Counted from the stretch's first letter, positions 33,736-42,571 are shown. The stretch is 48,600 bases of DNA from Mucilaginibacter sp. L294 (GCF_001636615.1 NZ_LGEK01000031.1:1-48600), one strand, 5' to 3'. Notes: generated from the sequence alone by a model not told the origin. Program-made: numbers and translations.

Positions 33736-35089
33736 CTATTTTGCTGTACAGGTGGCTGCGTTGTATATCAATATCATCAGCAGTTTTTGATACGTTCCAG
33801 TTGTTTTTCTCCAGTTTAAATTTAATGTACTCGCGTTCGGCGTAGTCCTTATATTCCTGGAAATTGGTGAACTGGTCAAAATCTGTTTGCGGTGCTGCTG
33901 CCGTTGCGTCAGCCGTGGCAGTTACCGGTGCCGATGGGTTGGCAAATGCTTTAACATCACTATCGGTAATGGTTTTATCGCTCAGGATGATCAAACGTTC
34001 AACCATGTTACGCAGTTCACGAATGTTACCTGTCCACGGCAAGGCTTTTAGGGCCTCTAATGCAGCATCAGATACCTTTTTAACCGGCATACCATACTCG
34101 TTGCAGATCTCCTCTAAAAAGCTTTGTGTAAGCAGGGCAATATCGTCACGGCGTTCGGTAAGTGGCGGTACATGGATAAGGATAACACTCAGGCGGTGGT
34201 ATAAGTCCATTCGGAAGTTACCGGCCTCAATCTCTTTAAGCAGGTCTTTATTGGTTGCCGCTACTACGCGTACATCCACATCTATCTCTTTTTCGCCGCC
34301 TACGCGGGTAATTTTACTTTCCTGTAGCGCGCGCAGCACTTTGGCCTGTGCCGATTGGCTCATATCGCCAATCTCATCCAGGAAAAGGGTACCACCGTTG
34401 GCACTTTCAAATTTACCTATACGTTGTTTTATAGCTGATGTGAACGACCCTTTTTCGTGGCCGAACAGTTCGCTTTCAATCAATTCTGAAGGGATGGCCG
34501 CGCAGTTAACCTCAATGATAGGGCCATTTGAGCGGTTTGATTTTTCGTGCAGCCAGCGGGCAACCAGTTCCTTACCACTACCATTAGCACCGGTAACCAG
34601 TACACGGGCGTCGGTTGGCCCAACACGCTCAATGGTTTCTTTAATACGTATAATAGCCTGTGATTCGCCCAGGATAGGGCGCACTTTCGACGCCTTACGC
34701 TTTAATACCTTGGTTTCAACAACTAAACTTCCCCTGTCAAGGGCGTTACGTACGGTGATGAGCAGGCGGTTAAGATCGGGCGGTTTTGATATAAAATCGA
34801 ACGCGCCTTTTTTACTGGCCTCAACAGCGGTTTCAACAGTGCCGTGGCCGGATATCATGATAAAAGGCAGATCGGGTTTAATAGAAAGGCCTTCTGTAAG
34901 CACCTCCATACCATCCATGCGGTTCATTTTAATATCGCACAACACCAGGTCGTAATCGTTATTGCGGATAAGCTCAAGGCCGTCTACGCCGTTATCTACA
35001 TCCTCTACGGTGTAATCTTCGTATTCAAGTATCTCACGAAGGGTGCTTCTGATAGACCGTTCGTCATCAATTATTAAAATTTTCGCCAT
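33707..35089 (-). CDS. NtrC-type response regulator (sigma-54-type AAA+), GAFTGA variant
   Basis: The 460-residue regulator has a receiver domain (1-120; Asp8, Asp9, phospho-acceptor Asp52, Lys102). The AAA+ domain has Walker A TGANGSGKE (about 167-175), Walker B TLFLDEIGD (about 234-242) and HRLSVILIHVPPLRERR-like second region. A Thr/Ala-rich linker (ATADATAAAPQTD) and a C-terminal Fis-type helix-turn-helix (NVSKTADDIDIQRSHLYSKIEKFGL) follow. The sigma-54-contacting GAFTGA loop reads GSFTSA here (214-219), which raises doubt that it activates through sigma-54 in the usual way. Its partner kinase is not adjacent. Its last codons form copy B of a 30-bp repeat. Confidence 0.93.
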   Translation of the reverse strand: MAKILIIDDERSIRSTLREILEYEDYTVEDVDNGVDGLELIRNNDYDLVLCDIKMNRMDGMEVLTEGLSIKPDLPFIMISGHGTVETAVEASKKGAFDFISKPPDLNRLLITVRNALDRGSLVVETKVLKRKASKVRPILGESQAIIRIKETIERVGPTDARVLVTGANGSGKELVARWLHEKSNRSNGPIIEVNCAAIPSELIESELFGHEKGSFTSAIKQRIGKFESANGGTLFLDEIGDMSQSAQAKVLRALQESKITRVGGEKEIDVDVRVVAATNKDLLKEIEAGNFRMDLYHRLSVILIHVPPLTERRDDIALLTQSFLEEICNEYGMPVKKVSDAALEALKALPWTGNIRELRNMVERLIILSDKTITDSDVKAFANPSAPVTATADATAAAPQTDFDQFTNFQEYKDYAEREYIKFKLEKNNWNVSKTADDIDIQRSHLYSKIEKFGLKRGE

Positions 35090-35170
35090 GTGTTATTTAA
35101 ACTAAAAACAGGAGGTAATGTTTGCGGCTAATATAGAAAATTGTATAGTATTTTGTGCAGTTTATTGTTG

Positions 35171-35228
35171 GTGAATGGTTGACTGTGTTGATTAAGTGAA
35201 TGGTTCTGATCTTCAGGCAATCATTCAC
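35171..35228. repeat. Short palindromic repeat (GTGAATGGTTGA family)
   Basis: GTGAATGGTTGA and ATTAAGTGAATGG on the left pair with AATCATTCAC on the right. The words match those of the hairpin at 2657-2717 and the half-element at 10405-10437. It lies between the regulator gene and rnpB. Confidence 0.55.
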
Positions 35229-35239
35229 CCTCTAAAAAC

Positions 35240-35266
35240 CGAAAAGCCCCCTTACGGGGGCTTTTC
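35240..35266 (-). terminator. Rho-independent terminator of rnpB
   Basis: AAAAGCCCCC (left, plus strand) and GGGGGCTTTT pair over 10 bp around TTAC, giving a U-rich end on the minus strand. It lies just 3' of the RNase P RNA. Confidence 0.85.
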
Positions 35267-35269
35267 ACA

Positions 35270-35643
35270 GCAGCAAATCTGTAAGCCGGGTTTTGTACTC
35301 CCGAATGAGAGCTTCTATCATTAATCTGGCCCTGCCGTTGCCGGCAGGATCTATCAACCTACCCATTCTGACATTCCGTTGCCGGACATGGATGCGAGCA
35401 GCACCACTTTCAGAACCTATTTGGTTTTTCAACTCCTGAGGTTTACCGCAATCCCGGTCGCCCGGAAAAGCCGTGAGCTCTTACCTCACGTTTTCACCCT
35501 TACCCCGATAAATCGGGGCGGTATATTCTCTGTGGCACTTGCTGTCGCCCGCTGTGGGCGCCTTCCCGTTAGGAAGCAGGATGCTCTATGTTGCCCGGAC
35601 TTTCCTCTCACCGACTACGTCGGCACAGCGATAGAACGTTTTG
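35270..35643 (-). ncRNA. rnpB: RNase P RNA (bacterial type A)
   Basis: The RNA subunit that cleaves the 5' leader from pre-tRNAs. The minus-strand transcript contains the universal CR-I block GAGAGGAAAGTCCGGGC (near 35600) and the following helix CATCCTGCTTCC. It also has the CR-IV/V-type blocks CCCGGCTTACAGATTTGCTG (near the 3' end) and GGGTAAGGGTGAAA. A perfect -7 box is at 35650-35657. Ends are estimated from the promoter and terminator; the boundaries may be off by several bases. The reading frame of about 100 codons on the plus strand here is not a gene. Confidence 0.93.
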
Positions 35644-35649
35644 CGGGTA

Positions 35650-35657
35650 CAAAAATA
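35650..35657 (-). promoter_or_regulatory. -7 promoter box of rnpB
   Basis: The minus strand reads TATTTTTG (TAnnTTTG), just upstream of the RNase P RNA. It is divergent from the box at 35671-35678. Confidence 0.55.
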
Positions 35658-35670
35658 CGGACAATTAACG

Positions 35671-35678
35671 TAAGTTTG
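35671..35678 (+). promoter_or_regulatory. -7 promoter box of the exported protein gene
   Basis: TAAGTTTG, a full match to TAnnTTTG, 17 nt upstream of the ATG at 35696. Confidence 0.45.
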
Positions 35679-35695
35679 GGTATAAACATCCTTAA

Positions 35696-36784
35696 ATGAA
35701 AAGGGCATACCTCATCTTTGTTTATTTACTGGTTACCATAAGTGCCCGTGCACAGCAACCAGCACCACCTTACCAAAATTTTGTAGTTAAGGGCGATAAA
35801 ATTTATTTGCTTGTCCATGGGGGATTAAAGATTTATAATAGTGCCGACGGTAAGCTTGAAGAACAATTTAAGCTGTCTGCCAAATTAAAGGCCTTATACC
35901 AGGATCGCCTGGGGAATATTTTAACCGTTGATGTGCAGAGCCGCATTAAAAGGCTTAATGCCGATAAAAGCTGGTCGGTAATAGGGAATTATGGTCAGAT
36001 GATTGCAGCAGTTGCATTCAACAGTAAAAATGATTGTTTTTTAGTTACTGATGCCGGTATAGTAGACATCAGCACTAAAAAGATTTACCGGCCAGACAGC
36101 AGCTTTTTTCATTCTGAATGGAGTGGTATGCAAACCAAAAAAGAGTGGAGACCAAGCGAAATTGAAAAGATGTTACCGGTTTTTATAGATTCCTATGACA
36201 ATTTATGGACTATTGTTGACCACGGCGAATGGGGGCAAGACCTTTTTATATTTAGCACTACAGCTAAAAAGTTTTTAAATTTCACCAAAGCCATTGCAAT
36301 GCCTTCGTTTGAATTTAACGGCGAGCTGTTTGGTTCGTCAGGATATCCTTTTTCTTATTCTGTTGTGAGGTACCAAAGAGCAAATAATGGAAGCGATACC
36401 TTTTATAAAGGCAGCATAGTTTATGATACGGAAAAAGATGAGGCAGTGCCTCATGACTTTAATACAATAAGCAGGTTGAGTATTGCTAATTGTACATTTA
36501 ATAAATTTGATGGGTGCTTGTATGCTATTACTTCTTACTCCGGACTTTACAAAGCCGACCCGAAAAAGGGTATCAAACGATTTAGCGATTGGAAAAAGGT
36601 AGATGCATTTAAGAGGCCGGTATATAAAGGGATCGGGGTTGTACCATCAACAAAAGACGACCGCCGCTGGCAACCGGAGTATATCAGTAAAATACGATTT
36701 GCAGAAAACGGCAATCTTATCTTGTTATCCCCTGACCGGGGCATGAGGATATTTAACGGTAAAACTTTAATAATCGTTAAATAA
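35696..36784 (+). CDS. Hypothetical exported beta-propeller-like protein
   Basis: The 362-residue protein has a signal peptide (MKRAYLIFVYLLVTISARA, then QQ). Repeated blocks of the type DRLGNILTVD, SKNDCFLVTDAGIVDI, SYDNLWTIVDHGEWG and ENGNLILLSPDRG suggest a beta-propeller of the two-component-sensor-extracellular kind, with no kinase attached. I do not recognise a family, and no active-site motif is apparent. It is divergent from rnpB and convergent with the cytochrome c gene (1 bp apart). Confidence 0.78.
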   Translation: MKRAYLIFVYLLVTISARAQQPAPPYQNFVVKGDKIYLLVHGGLKIYNSADGKLEEQFKLSAKLKALYQDRLGNILTVDVQSRIKRLNADKSWSVIGNYGQMIAAVAFNSKNDCFLVTDAGIVDISTKKIYRPDSSFFHSEWSGMQTKKEWRPSEIEKMLPVFIDSYDNLWTIVDHGEWGQDLFIFSTTAKKFLNFTKAIAMPSFEFNGELFGSSGYPFSYSVVRYQRANNGSDTFYKGSIVYDTEKDEAVPHDFNTISRLSIANCTFNKFDGCLYAITSYSGLYKADPKKGIKRFSDWKKVDAFKRPVYKGIGVVPSTKDDRRWQPEYISKIRFAENGNLILLSPDRGMRIFNGKTLIIVK

Positions 36785-36785
36785 C

Positions 36786-37208
36786 CTATTCGCATTTTGC
36801 CAGGTCAGCATCGGCTTCTTCAAATGCAATAGTACCCATTTTGTTACCAAACGAATTACCTACATAGGTAAGCAGCTTGGCTATTTCAATGGGGGTAAGG
36901 TCAACATTGGCTGGCATGGCACCTTCAAAGGCCTTGCCGTTTATGGTAACGATGGTTTCCTTGATGCCGTATTTAATAAAACAACCTAATTCGGCTTTAT
37001 TCTTTTTAAGATAGGCCGTATCTGTAAGCGGAGGGATAAGGCTTGATAAACCTTCGCCTTTGGCGCCATGGCAATTCTGGCATTTATCCTTGTAAATAAT
37101 AGCGCCGCCGGTGTAATAGCGTTTAAAATCCTGTTCGGCCTCGCTTTGGCAGGATGCAATTATTACACAAAGCAATACGCCAATAAAAACAATTATCCGC
37201 AGCTTCAT
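36786..37208 (-). CDS. Lipoprotein cytochrome c
   Basis: The 140-residue protein has a lipoprotein signal (LCVIIASC, Cys20) and a class I cytochrome c domain. The heme is attached through CQNCH (CxxCH) and the sixth ligand is probably the Met of EGAMPAN. It is the last gene of an operon with a Sco protein: the Sco stop (TAA) overlaps its ATG by one base (TAATG). The Sco partner suggests a role in respiratory electron transfer to, or assembly of, a copper oxidase on the periplasmic face. No oxidase genes are in the window. Confidence 0.92.
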   Translation of the reverse strand: MKLRIIVFIGVLLCVIIASCQSEAEQDFKRYYTGGAIIYKDKCQNCHGAKGEGLSSLIPPLTDTAYLKKNKAELGCFIKYGIKETIVTINGKAFEGAMPANVDLTPIEIAKLLTYVGNSFGNKMGTIAFEEADADLAKCE

Positions 37209-37867
37209 TATTGGGCTATCTCGGTGTTAACTTCGGTGCGCAGTATTTTAATATCGTCTATTAATTTGGCAACCTGCTTTTCGTCGGTACCATCATAGTA
37301 TCCGCGGATGCGTTTTTGCTTATCAACCAGTACAAACCATCCCTGGTGAACATAGCCACCGGGTGTGCCATCATCCTGTTTTACAGCAACCAGGTAACTT
37401 TTCTGTCCCAGATCATACGTCTGCTCTTTATTACCTTGTAGCAACCACCAGCTATTCCCGCTTATACCCAGCTTATCAGCATATTTTTTCATCACGGCAA
37501 CGCTATCATGTTTTGGGTCGATAGTGTGCGATATGATCTTAAAATCGGGCACGTTTTTAAACTCCTTATACACGTTAAGCATATTGCGGTGCATAATAGG
37601 GCAAATGGAAGGACAGGTGGTGAAAAAGAAATCGGCCACATAAATATCGCCTTTTAAGCTTTTTTGGGTAATGGTATCGCCATACTGGTTTACAAACTTA
37701 AAATCGGGTATGGTTTGGTACACGGTATCTACAACCTCTTTACCATTTACCGTTTTAGTTACCGCATCGCGGTTGCCCATAATAGGCAGTTTGGGCTTAT
37801 CGGCATCATTAAATTTACAGGCGGTAAAGGCTAATGCAATAAGGGCTAACCCTATCAGTTTCTTCAT
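37208..37867 (-). CDS. Sco1/SenC copper chaperone lipoprotein
   Basis: A thioredoxin-fold copper-binding protein that helps assemble the CuA site of cytochrome oxidase. The 219-residue protein has a lipoprotein signal (ALAFTAC, Cys16). It has the FFFTTCPSICPIMHRNML motif with Cys-x3-Cys, the SHTIDPKHDS block, and the copper-ligand His in GGYVHQGWFVLVD. It overlaps the following cytochrome c gene by one base and the preceding lipoprotein gene by four bases (ATGA), so the three are translationally coupled. Confidence 0.93.
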   Translation of the reverse strand: MKKLIGLALIALAFTACKFNDADKPKLPIMGNRDAVTKTVNGKEVVDTVYQTIPDFKFVNQYGDTITQKSLKGDIYVADFFFTTCPSICPIMHRNMLNVYKEFKNVPDFKIISHTIDPKHDSVAVMKKYADKLGISGNSWWLLQGNKEQTYDLGQKSYLVAVKQDDGTPGGYVHQGWFVLVDKQKRIRGYYDGTDEKQVAKLIDDIKILRTEVNTEIAQ

Positions 37868-38274
37868 TTGGTTTTGTTTTGTTTGATGAATTTGCTTGCT
37901 GCTGCTACCGTAACGTTAAAGTTGCTGTCTATCACATCAATCTTCTTTTTCTGGTCAGTAAGGTAAGTCATGATCTCCTCATGGCTTTTACCTTTTTCTT
38001 CCGCGTCAAAGTTGTGCATCCAGTTTTCCATATCGGTGTCGGCAGCCTCCAGCGCTTTGCTGTGTTGGGTAGCTTCGGCAGTAATTTGGGGCGTTTTGTT
38101 TTGTTTGATGAGGGTATCCAACTGCATTTTGTTGATCATAATGAGCTGGTCTTTACCCATCACACGGTCGTGTACTTTTATCACCTCATTAAACAGGTCT
38201 TTCTCTTGCTTTTTGGTATCGGTACAGCTAAATATGATAAAGCTTAAAAACAGGGCGGCAATAATTTTTTTCAT
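37864..38274 (-). CDS. Small helical lipoprotein
   Basis: The 136-residue protein has a lipoprotein signal (FIIFSC, Cys17) and a charged, highly helical mature part (VHDRVMGKDQLIMINKMQ, MENWMHNFDAEEKGKSHEEIMTYL). Similar Bacteroidetes proteins carry uninformative names. It overlaps the Sco gene by four bases and so belongs to the Sco/cytochrome c operon, perhaps as an assembly factor or anchor. Function unproven. Confidence 0.82.
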   Translation of the reverse strand: MKKIIAALFLSFIIFSCTDTKKQEKDLFNEVIKVHDRVMGKDQLIMINKMQLDTLIKQNKTPQITAEATQHSKALEAADTDMENWMHNFDAEEKGKSHEEIMTYLTDQKKKIDVIDSNFNVTVAAASKFIKQNKTK

Positions 38275-38293
38275 TGTATTAAATAGTAATGGT

Positions 38294-38761
38294 TTATGGT
38301 GTAGAGGTTAATTCCCTGGCGTAAAATATATAATCAGAAACAGGCAACACCGCACCAGCCTGTTTAAGATGCTGCCCGGCTTGCGCCCGGTGGTGTGTGC
38401 CATGATTGATGGTGTGCGCTAATATATCCTGCAGGGTATCGGTATAAGTTATGCCCTGCATATTCTGATAGGTAACGGGTTTCTTAAAATCTTCGGGTTG
38501 CAGTGTTTGCAGGTAACTTATCCATGCCTCGTGGTTACCATCAATAATTGCGGTTAGGCTTTCAGCAGGCCAATTTGGCCATAATGGGTCAGTGGGGGCT
38601 GGCTCGTATTTACAACGCGTTAACCATCTTTGCTGAGCTGCAAGCGTGTGCGCAATTAAGTTAATTGCCTGTTGGTTTTGAGGGGTTTTTAATATCAGGT
38701 CGGCTATTTGCCTGTTAGCAAACTGGTCATAATTAAACAGGCGGATAAAGTAGCTTTTCAT
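38294..38761 (-). CDS. DinB-family metal-binding protein, cytoplasmic
   Basis: The 155-residue protein has a four-helix-bundle DinB domain without a signal peptide. The two histidine blocks are NLIAHTLAAQQRWL (helix 2) and ILAHTINHGTHHRAQAGQHLK (helix 4), a pattern of metal-binding DinB_2 proteins. An in-frame ATG exists at 38779, but MKSYFIRLFNYDQFANRQ at 38761 is the natural family start. It lies 19 nt upstream of the helical lipoprotein gene and may be the first gene of the Sco operon. Function unknown. Confidence 0.85.
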   Translation of the reverse strand: MKSYFIRLFNYDQFANRQIADLILKTPQNQQAINLIAHTLAAQQRWLTRCKYEPAPTDPLWPNWPAESLTAIIDGNHEAWISYLQTLQPEDFKKPVTYQNMQGITYTDTLQDILAHTINHGTHHRAQAGQHLKQAGAVLPVSDYIFYARELTSTP

Positions 38762-38915
38762 TGCGGTAAAAGTAAACATCCTTTGCTTAACTTGTAAAAA
38801 GTGGGGCTAAAATATCTTTATAACCTTAAAAAATTACACTTACAGGGCATTAGGTAAATCCTGTAATATAAATGGCGCCAACAAGTGTTAACAATTACAT
38901 AATCTTATACTTACG

Positions 38916-38943
38916 GTAACTACACACAGCTGTGTTACATTTG
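38916..38943 (+). promoter_or_regulatory. Palindrome and -7 box upstream of a 29-codon peptide gene
   Basis: The 12-bp palindrome ACACAGCTGTGT (38924-38935), framed by GTAAC and GTTAC (38916-38938), runs straight into TACATTTG (38936-38943), a perfect TAnnTTTG -7 box. The palindrome would occupy the region just upstream of the -7 element and looks like an operator. Confidence 0.5.
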
Positions 38944-38965
38944 ATTAAACATTAAACACAACACC

Positions 38966-39055
38966 ATGAAAATCATCACAAAGTTAGCCGCCATTGTAAG
39001 CGACCTGCGCGAATGGTTGTTTTTAAAAAGCATGCGTTCATCATTCATGCACTAA
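38966..39055 (+). CDS. Possible 29-residue peptide gene
   Basis: A short frame of 29 codons and stop (MKIITKLAAIVSDLREWLF then LKSMRSSFMH) that starts 22 nt after a perfect -7 box. The product would be a basic amphipathic helix. It could also be a leader peptide for the downstream glycosidase gene or a chance frame. No homologue is known to me, and there is no Shine-Dalgarno evidence. Confidence 0.35.
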   Translation: MKIITKLAAIVSDLREWLFLKSMRSSFMH

Positions 39056-39124
39056 GTTTTTTACAGTAACGCTTTATTTATACAATAATAATGTACATTT
39101 TGGGCTTTGCATCAGCTCAAATTA

Positions 39125-40480
39125 ATGGATACAAACAACCCCGATCTGCTTCTTTCTAAACAACTTTTTGGCGATGATTTTGCCTGGGGGGTCTCTACGG
39201 CCGCTCTGCAAATCGAAGGGTCGTGCGATGCCGATGGCAAAGGCACATCCATCTGGGATACTTTTAGCGCCCGTAAAGGCAAGATCTTAAACGGCGACAA
39301 GCCCACTATAACCTGCGATTTTTATAACCGCTACCAGCAGGATATTGACCTGGTAAAAGAACTTAACATACCAAATTTCCGTTTTTCTATAGCCTGGAGC
39401 CGTATTTTGCCTGATGGCACCGGCCGCATTAACCAGGCGGGGATAGATCATTACAATAAATTGATTGATTACTGCCTGCAACAAGGTATTGAACCTTGGT
39501 TAACCCTTTACCACTGGGATTTGCCACAGGCGCTTGAAGATAAAGGCGGCTGGACAAACCGCGAAAGTGTAAACTGGTTTAGCGAATTTGTAACCATTTG
39601 CGCCCAAAACTTTGGCGACAGGGTAAAAAATTGGATGGTAATGAACGAGCCCGCGGTATTTACCGGTGCAGGTTATTTTTTGGGCATCCATGCGCCGGGC
39701 AGGAGCGGGCTGCGTAACTTTTTACCGGCCGTACACCATGTGGTTTTAAGCATAGTAGCAGGGGCCAGGATATTACGTAAGATATGCCCGGATGCGCAGA
39801 TAGGTAACACCTTTTCATGTTCGCATATTGAGCCGTATGCTGATAAACCTAAACATATCAACGCCGCCAAACGTGCCGACGCCCTCATAAACCGCTTGTT
39901 TATTGAGCCGATATTAGGTTTGGGATACCCAACCGATGATGTTACCGCCCTTAAAGGGATTTATAAATACCACCAGCCCGGCGATGAAGATAACATCAGC
40001 TTTGATTTTGATTTCATTGGCATACAAAATTACACACGCGAAATTGTCAAATACTCGTTCTTCACCCCATACATCGGCGCCAGTTTAGTAAAGGCCGAGA
40101 AAAGGAATGTAGAACTAACCGATATGAAATGGGAGGTGTATCCGCCGGCCATCTACCATATGATCAAAAAATTTGATGCTTACCCGCAGATAAAAAAGAT
40201 CATTATAACAGAGAACGGTGCCGCTTTCCCAGATACCGTTACTGATGGCAAGGTTGACGACCCTAAACGGGTAAAATACCTGCAAACGCATTTACAACAA
40301 GTTTTAAAAGCAAAGCAGGAAGGCTGTAAGGTAACGGGGTATTTTGTATGGACACTCACTGATAACTTTGAATGGGCCGAAGGGTACCACCCTCGCTTTG
40401 GCCTTATTTACATTGATTTTGATACGCAGCAACGTATCATCAAATCATCAGGCCACTGGTACGCTGCCCTGTTGGGGTAA
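39125..40480 (+). CDS. GH1 beta-glucosidase
   Basis: A retaining beta-glycosidase of 451 residues, a single TIM-barrel of family GH1. The N-terminal block DDFAWGVSTAALQIEG and YHWDLPQALEDKGGW are typical. The acid/base Glu is in WMVMNEP (Glu175), the nucleophile Glu is in IITENG (Glu363), and the aglycone-site block WTLTDNFEWAEGYHPRFGL follows. No signal peptide is seen, so it acts in the cytoplasm on cellobiose- or beta-glucoside-like sugars. The longer frame begins at a TTG (39107); the ATG at 39125 is preferred. The last 33 bases overlap the convergent histidine kinase gene. Confidence 0.96.
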   Translation: MDTNNPDLLLSKQLFGDDFAWGVSTAALQIEGSCDADGKGTSIWDTFSARKGKILNGDKPTITCDFYNRYQQDIDLVKELNIPNFRFSIAWSRILPDGTGRINQAGIDHYNKLIDYCLQQGIEPWLTLYHWDLPQALEDKGGWTNRESVNWFSEFVTICAQNFGDRVKNWMVMNEPAVFTGAGYFLGIHAPGRSGLRNFLPAVHHVVLSIVAGARILRKICPDAQIGNTFSCSHIEPYADKPKHINAAKRADALINRLFIEPILGLGYPTDDVTALKGIYKYHQPGDEDNISFDFDFIGIQNYTREIVKYSFFTPYIGASLVKAEKRNVELTDMKWEVYPPAIYHMIKKFDAYPQIKKIIITENGAAFPDTVTDGKVDDPKRVKYLQTHLQQVLKAKQEGCKVTGYFVWTLTDNFEWAEGYHPRFGLIYIDFDTQQRIIKSSGHWYAALLG

Positions 40481-42571
40481 GTCTGATGCTGCTTTATATA
40501 CTGATATAGGCAGGCTTATAAAGAATGTAGTGCCGATGTTGGTATCGCTCTCAAACCAAATGCGGCCATGATGTTTCTCCATGATCTGCCTGCAGATAGA
40601 TAAGCCCAGCCCGAATGATTTTTCGCCCGATGTACCCGGCCTTTGGGCGCTGGTAAACATGTTAAATACCTGATCTTTCAGTTTATCGGGGATGCCTATG
40701 CCGTTGTCTTTTACAGCTATAATTATTTTGGTATTTACCTCGGCAACCTTTACATGTATAGTACCACCGGTAGGGCTGAATTTAATAGCATTACTGATAA
40801 GGTTACTGATAACCCGCCATATTTTTTCGCGGCTGATGTAAAGCTCCTGCTGCTTATCCAAAGTATCAAGCAGTATCTTCTGGCCTTTTTCCGCGGCTTT
40901 AAAACGAAGCAGCTCCACGCTGTTGTTTACCAGCGAGTTTATTTCCACCTGCTCCAGGTTCAACTCAACCGAAGTGAGATTAGTTGCCTCCAATATCTCA
41001 TTGATCAGTTCGAGCGAATTAACGGAGGTTTCTTTAACCAGGTTGATCAGTTCTTTTTGGTCTTCGGTATATTCATCATCAGCCATCATAGCGGTTAATG
41101 AGGCTATACCACCAATAGGGTTACGCAGGTCATGTGCTACAGTACGCAAAATACGGTCTTTTTCCTGGCTGCTGGTGTTTAGTTCAGTAAGGGCTTTTTC
41201 TAAAATTTTATTCTGCTCGTTTATTTGCCGGTTAAGTACATTTACCGTTTGCACATCTTTTTTAGAACGTTTCCAGTTCCTGTAAATCAGAAAGATGATA
41301 ATGAGCGCCATTGCTGCAAAAAAAACAGTAACGTACAGGTAAATTATCTGCAGTTTGTTATCATTACTAAGAGCGTCAATTTCATGTTGTTTCTCATAAT
41401 TGGCCAGTTGCTGGTTCACATCGGTCTCCATCAGCAGGCTTGCCCTGCGGGCCAATGAATCTTTTAAAATATTGTACCGCTGTATATGCGCAATGGCTTG
41501 TTTTAAATCGTTTTCCTTTACAAAGTAATTACCTAATAAGCGGTTATAGTCTGCTTCGGCATCATCATTTTTAACAATATCAAGTTGGTTGCGCAGGGCA
41601 CCAAGCAAGGTTACCAGCGAGTCTTTTTGCTGGAGGTTAAAATAGATCTGGCCAAGTTTTATTTCCGTTAATTGGGCATCATGGTTATCATAACCTTTTT
41701 GCAAGTTAATAGCGATGCTTTTTTTAAGAAGCTGAACCGCAGGCGCGTATTGCTTTTTAGCGATATAAATATCGGCCTTGTTGCCATAAACAACCCCACG
41801 GGCCATTTCCAGGTGTTGCTTTCTGTCTGGATATAAATAAGCTTTCTCATTGATTAGTGCTAACGCCTTATCAAAGTATATAATGGCGCTATCCGGTTGG
41901 TTAAGGTGGCGGTAGCTGAGGCCAACGTTATCCCAAAGTTCCTGCCGACGATAGAAAAAGACAAAACCATCGCCCGATTTTTCAAAGAACTTATAGGTGT
42001 CTTTAAAGTAATTTACGGCCAGCCGGTAATGACCCTGTTTATACATGATCATGGCCATGCGATAGGTATAATCGCCAAGCGCTTCTTTGTTCAGGTAATT
42101 TTTGCCGATAAGATACCCCTGGTAGTAAGATTGATAAGCCTCTGAAAATTGTTTCAGTGCAAAAAGTGCGTCGCCCCGGGCAAAACTGGCATCAGCTATG
42201 TTATAAAAATATTGCTTTGTTTTTGCGCTTTTTGAATTTACGGCAAGCATGCTATCGGCATACGCCAAAGCCCTGTTGTACTGACTGACTGTTTTTTGAT
42301 AATAAACAAAATGATACCCATAGAAACGGAAACGATCATTTATAGTAGGGCGGGCTATTTTGTTGAAAGCGGTATCAAGGGCAAGCAACCCTTCTTTTAC
42401 TTTTTCTTTTGACCAGCTTAGCTCAATTTGTTGACGGGCTTTCTCAAATTCATCAGAATAACCATCTTTACCTGTATCAATTTTTCCGCAGGCCGATAAA
42501 ATGATCAGAAAAGTATAAAGCCAAACATGCCTTTTTAAAATAGCGGCAAAATTGTCTTTAAAATTAATCAA
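40448..42571 (-). CDS. TPR sensor histidine kinase (lipoprotein-type)
   Basis: The 707-residue protein begins with a lipoprotein-like signal (HVWLYTFLIILSACGK). About eight TPR-like helical repeats (about 40-380) follow, then a transmembrane helix (IIYLYVTVFFAAMALIIIFLIY, about 395-420), a coiled coil, and a HisKA domain with the phospho-acceptor in VAHDLRNPIGG. The HATPase domain has NLISNAIKFS, DNGIGIP and GLGLSICRQIMEKHHGRIWFES. It is an inner-membrane sensor facing the periplasm with its TPRs; no receiver is adjacent, and the ligand is unknown. The longer frame begins at TTG 42595, but that codon is part of a perfect -7 box, so the TTG at 42571 is chosen. The 3' end overlaps the GH1 gene. 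Confidence 0.9.
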   Translation of the reverse strand: MINFKDNFAAILKRHVWLYTFLIILSACGKIDTGKDGYSDEFEKARQQIELSWSKEKVKEGLLALDTAFNKIARPTINDRFRFYGYHFVYYQKTVSQYNRALAYADSMLAVNSKSAKTKQYFYNIADASFARGDALFALKQFSEAYQSYYQGYLIGKNYLNKEALGDYTYRMAMIMYKQGHYRLAVNYFKDTYKFFEKSGDGFVFFYRRQELWDNVGLSYRHLNQPDSAIIYFDKALALINEKAYLYPDRKQHLEMARGVVYGNKADIYIAKKQYAPAVQLLKKSIAINLQKGYDNHDAQLTEIKLGQIYFNLQQKDSLVTLLGALRNQLDIVKNDDAEADYNRLLGNYFVKENDLKQAIAHIQRYNILKDSLARRASLLMETDVNQQLANYEKQHEIDALSNDNKLQIIYLYVTVFFAAMALIIIFLIYRNWKRSKKDVQTVNVLNRQINEQNKILEKALTELNTSSQEKDRILRTVAHDLRNPIGGIASLTAMMADDEYTEDQKELINLVKETSVNSLELINEILEATNLTSVELNLEQVEINSLVNNSVELLRFKAAEKGQKILLDTLDKQQELYISREKIWRVISNLISNAIKFSPTGGTIHVKVAEVNTKIIIAVKDNGIGIPDKLKDQVFNMFTSAQRPGTSGEKSFGLGLSICRQIMEKHHGRIWFESDTNIGTTFFISLPISVYKAASDLPQQGSVPVA

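Noticed and set aside
33864..34955. Long 363-aa frame antisense to the NtrC-type regulator
   Set aside because: Its composition (Ser/Arg/Leu rich) is typical of a shadow of a real gene; no domain or start signal.
35379..35699. 106-aa frame on the plus strand
   Set aside because: It lies antisense to the RNase P RNA gene; conserved RNA sequence explains the open frame.
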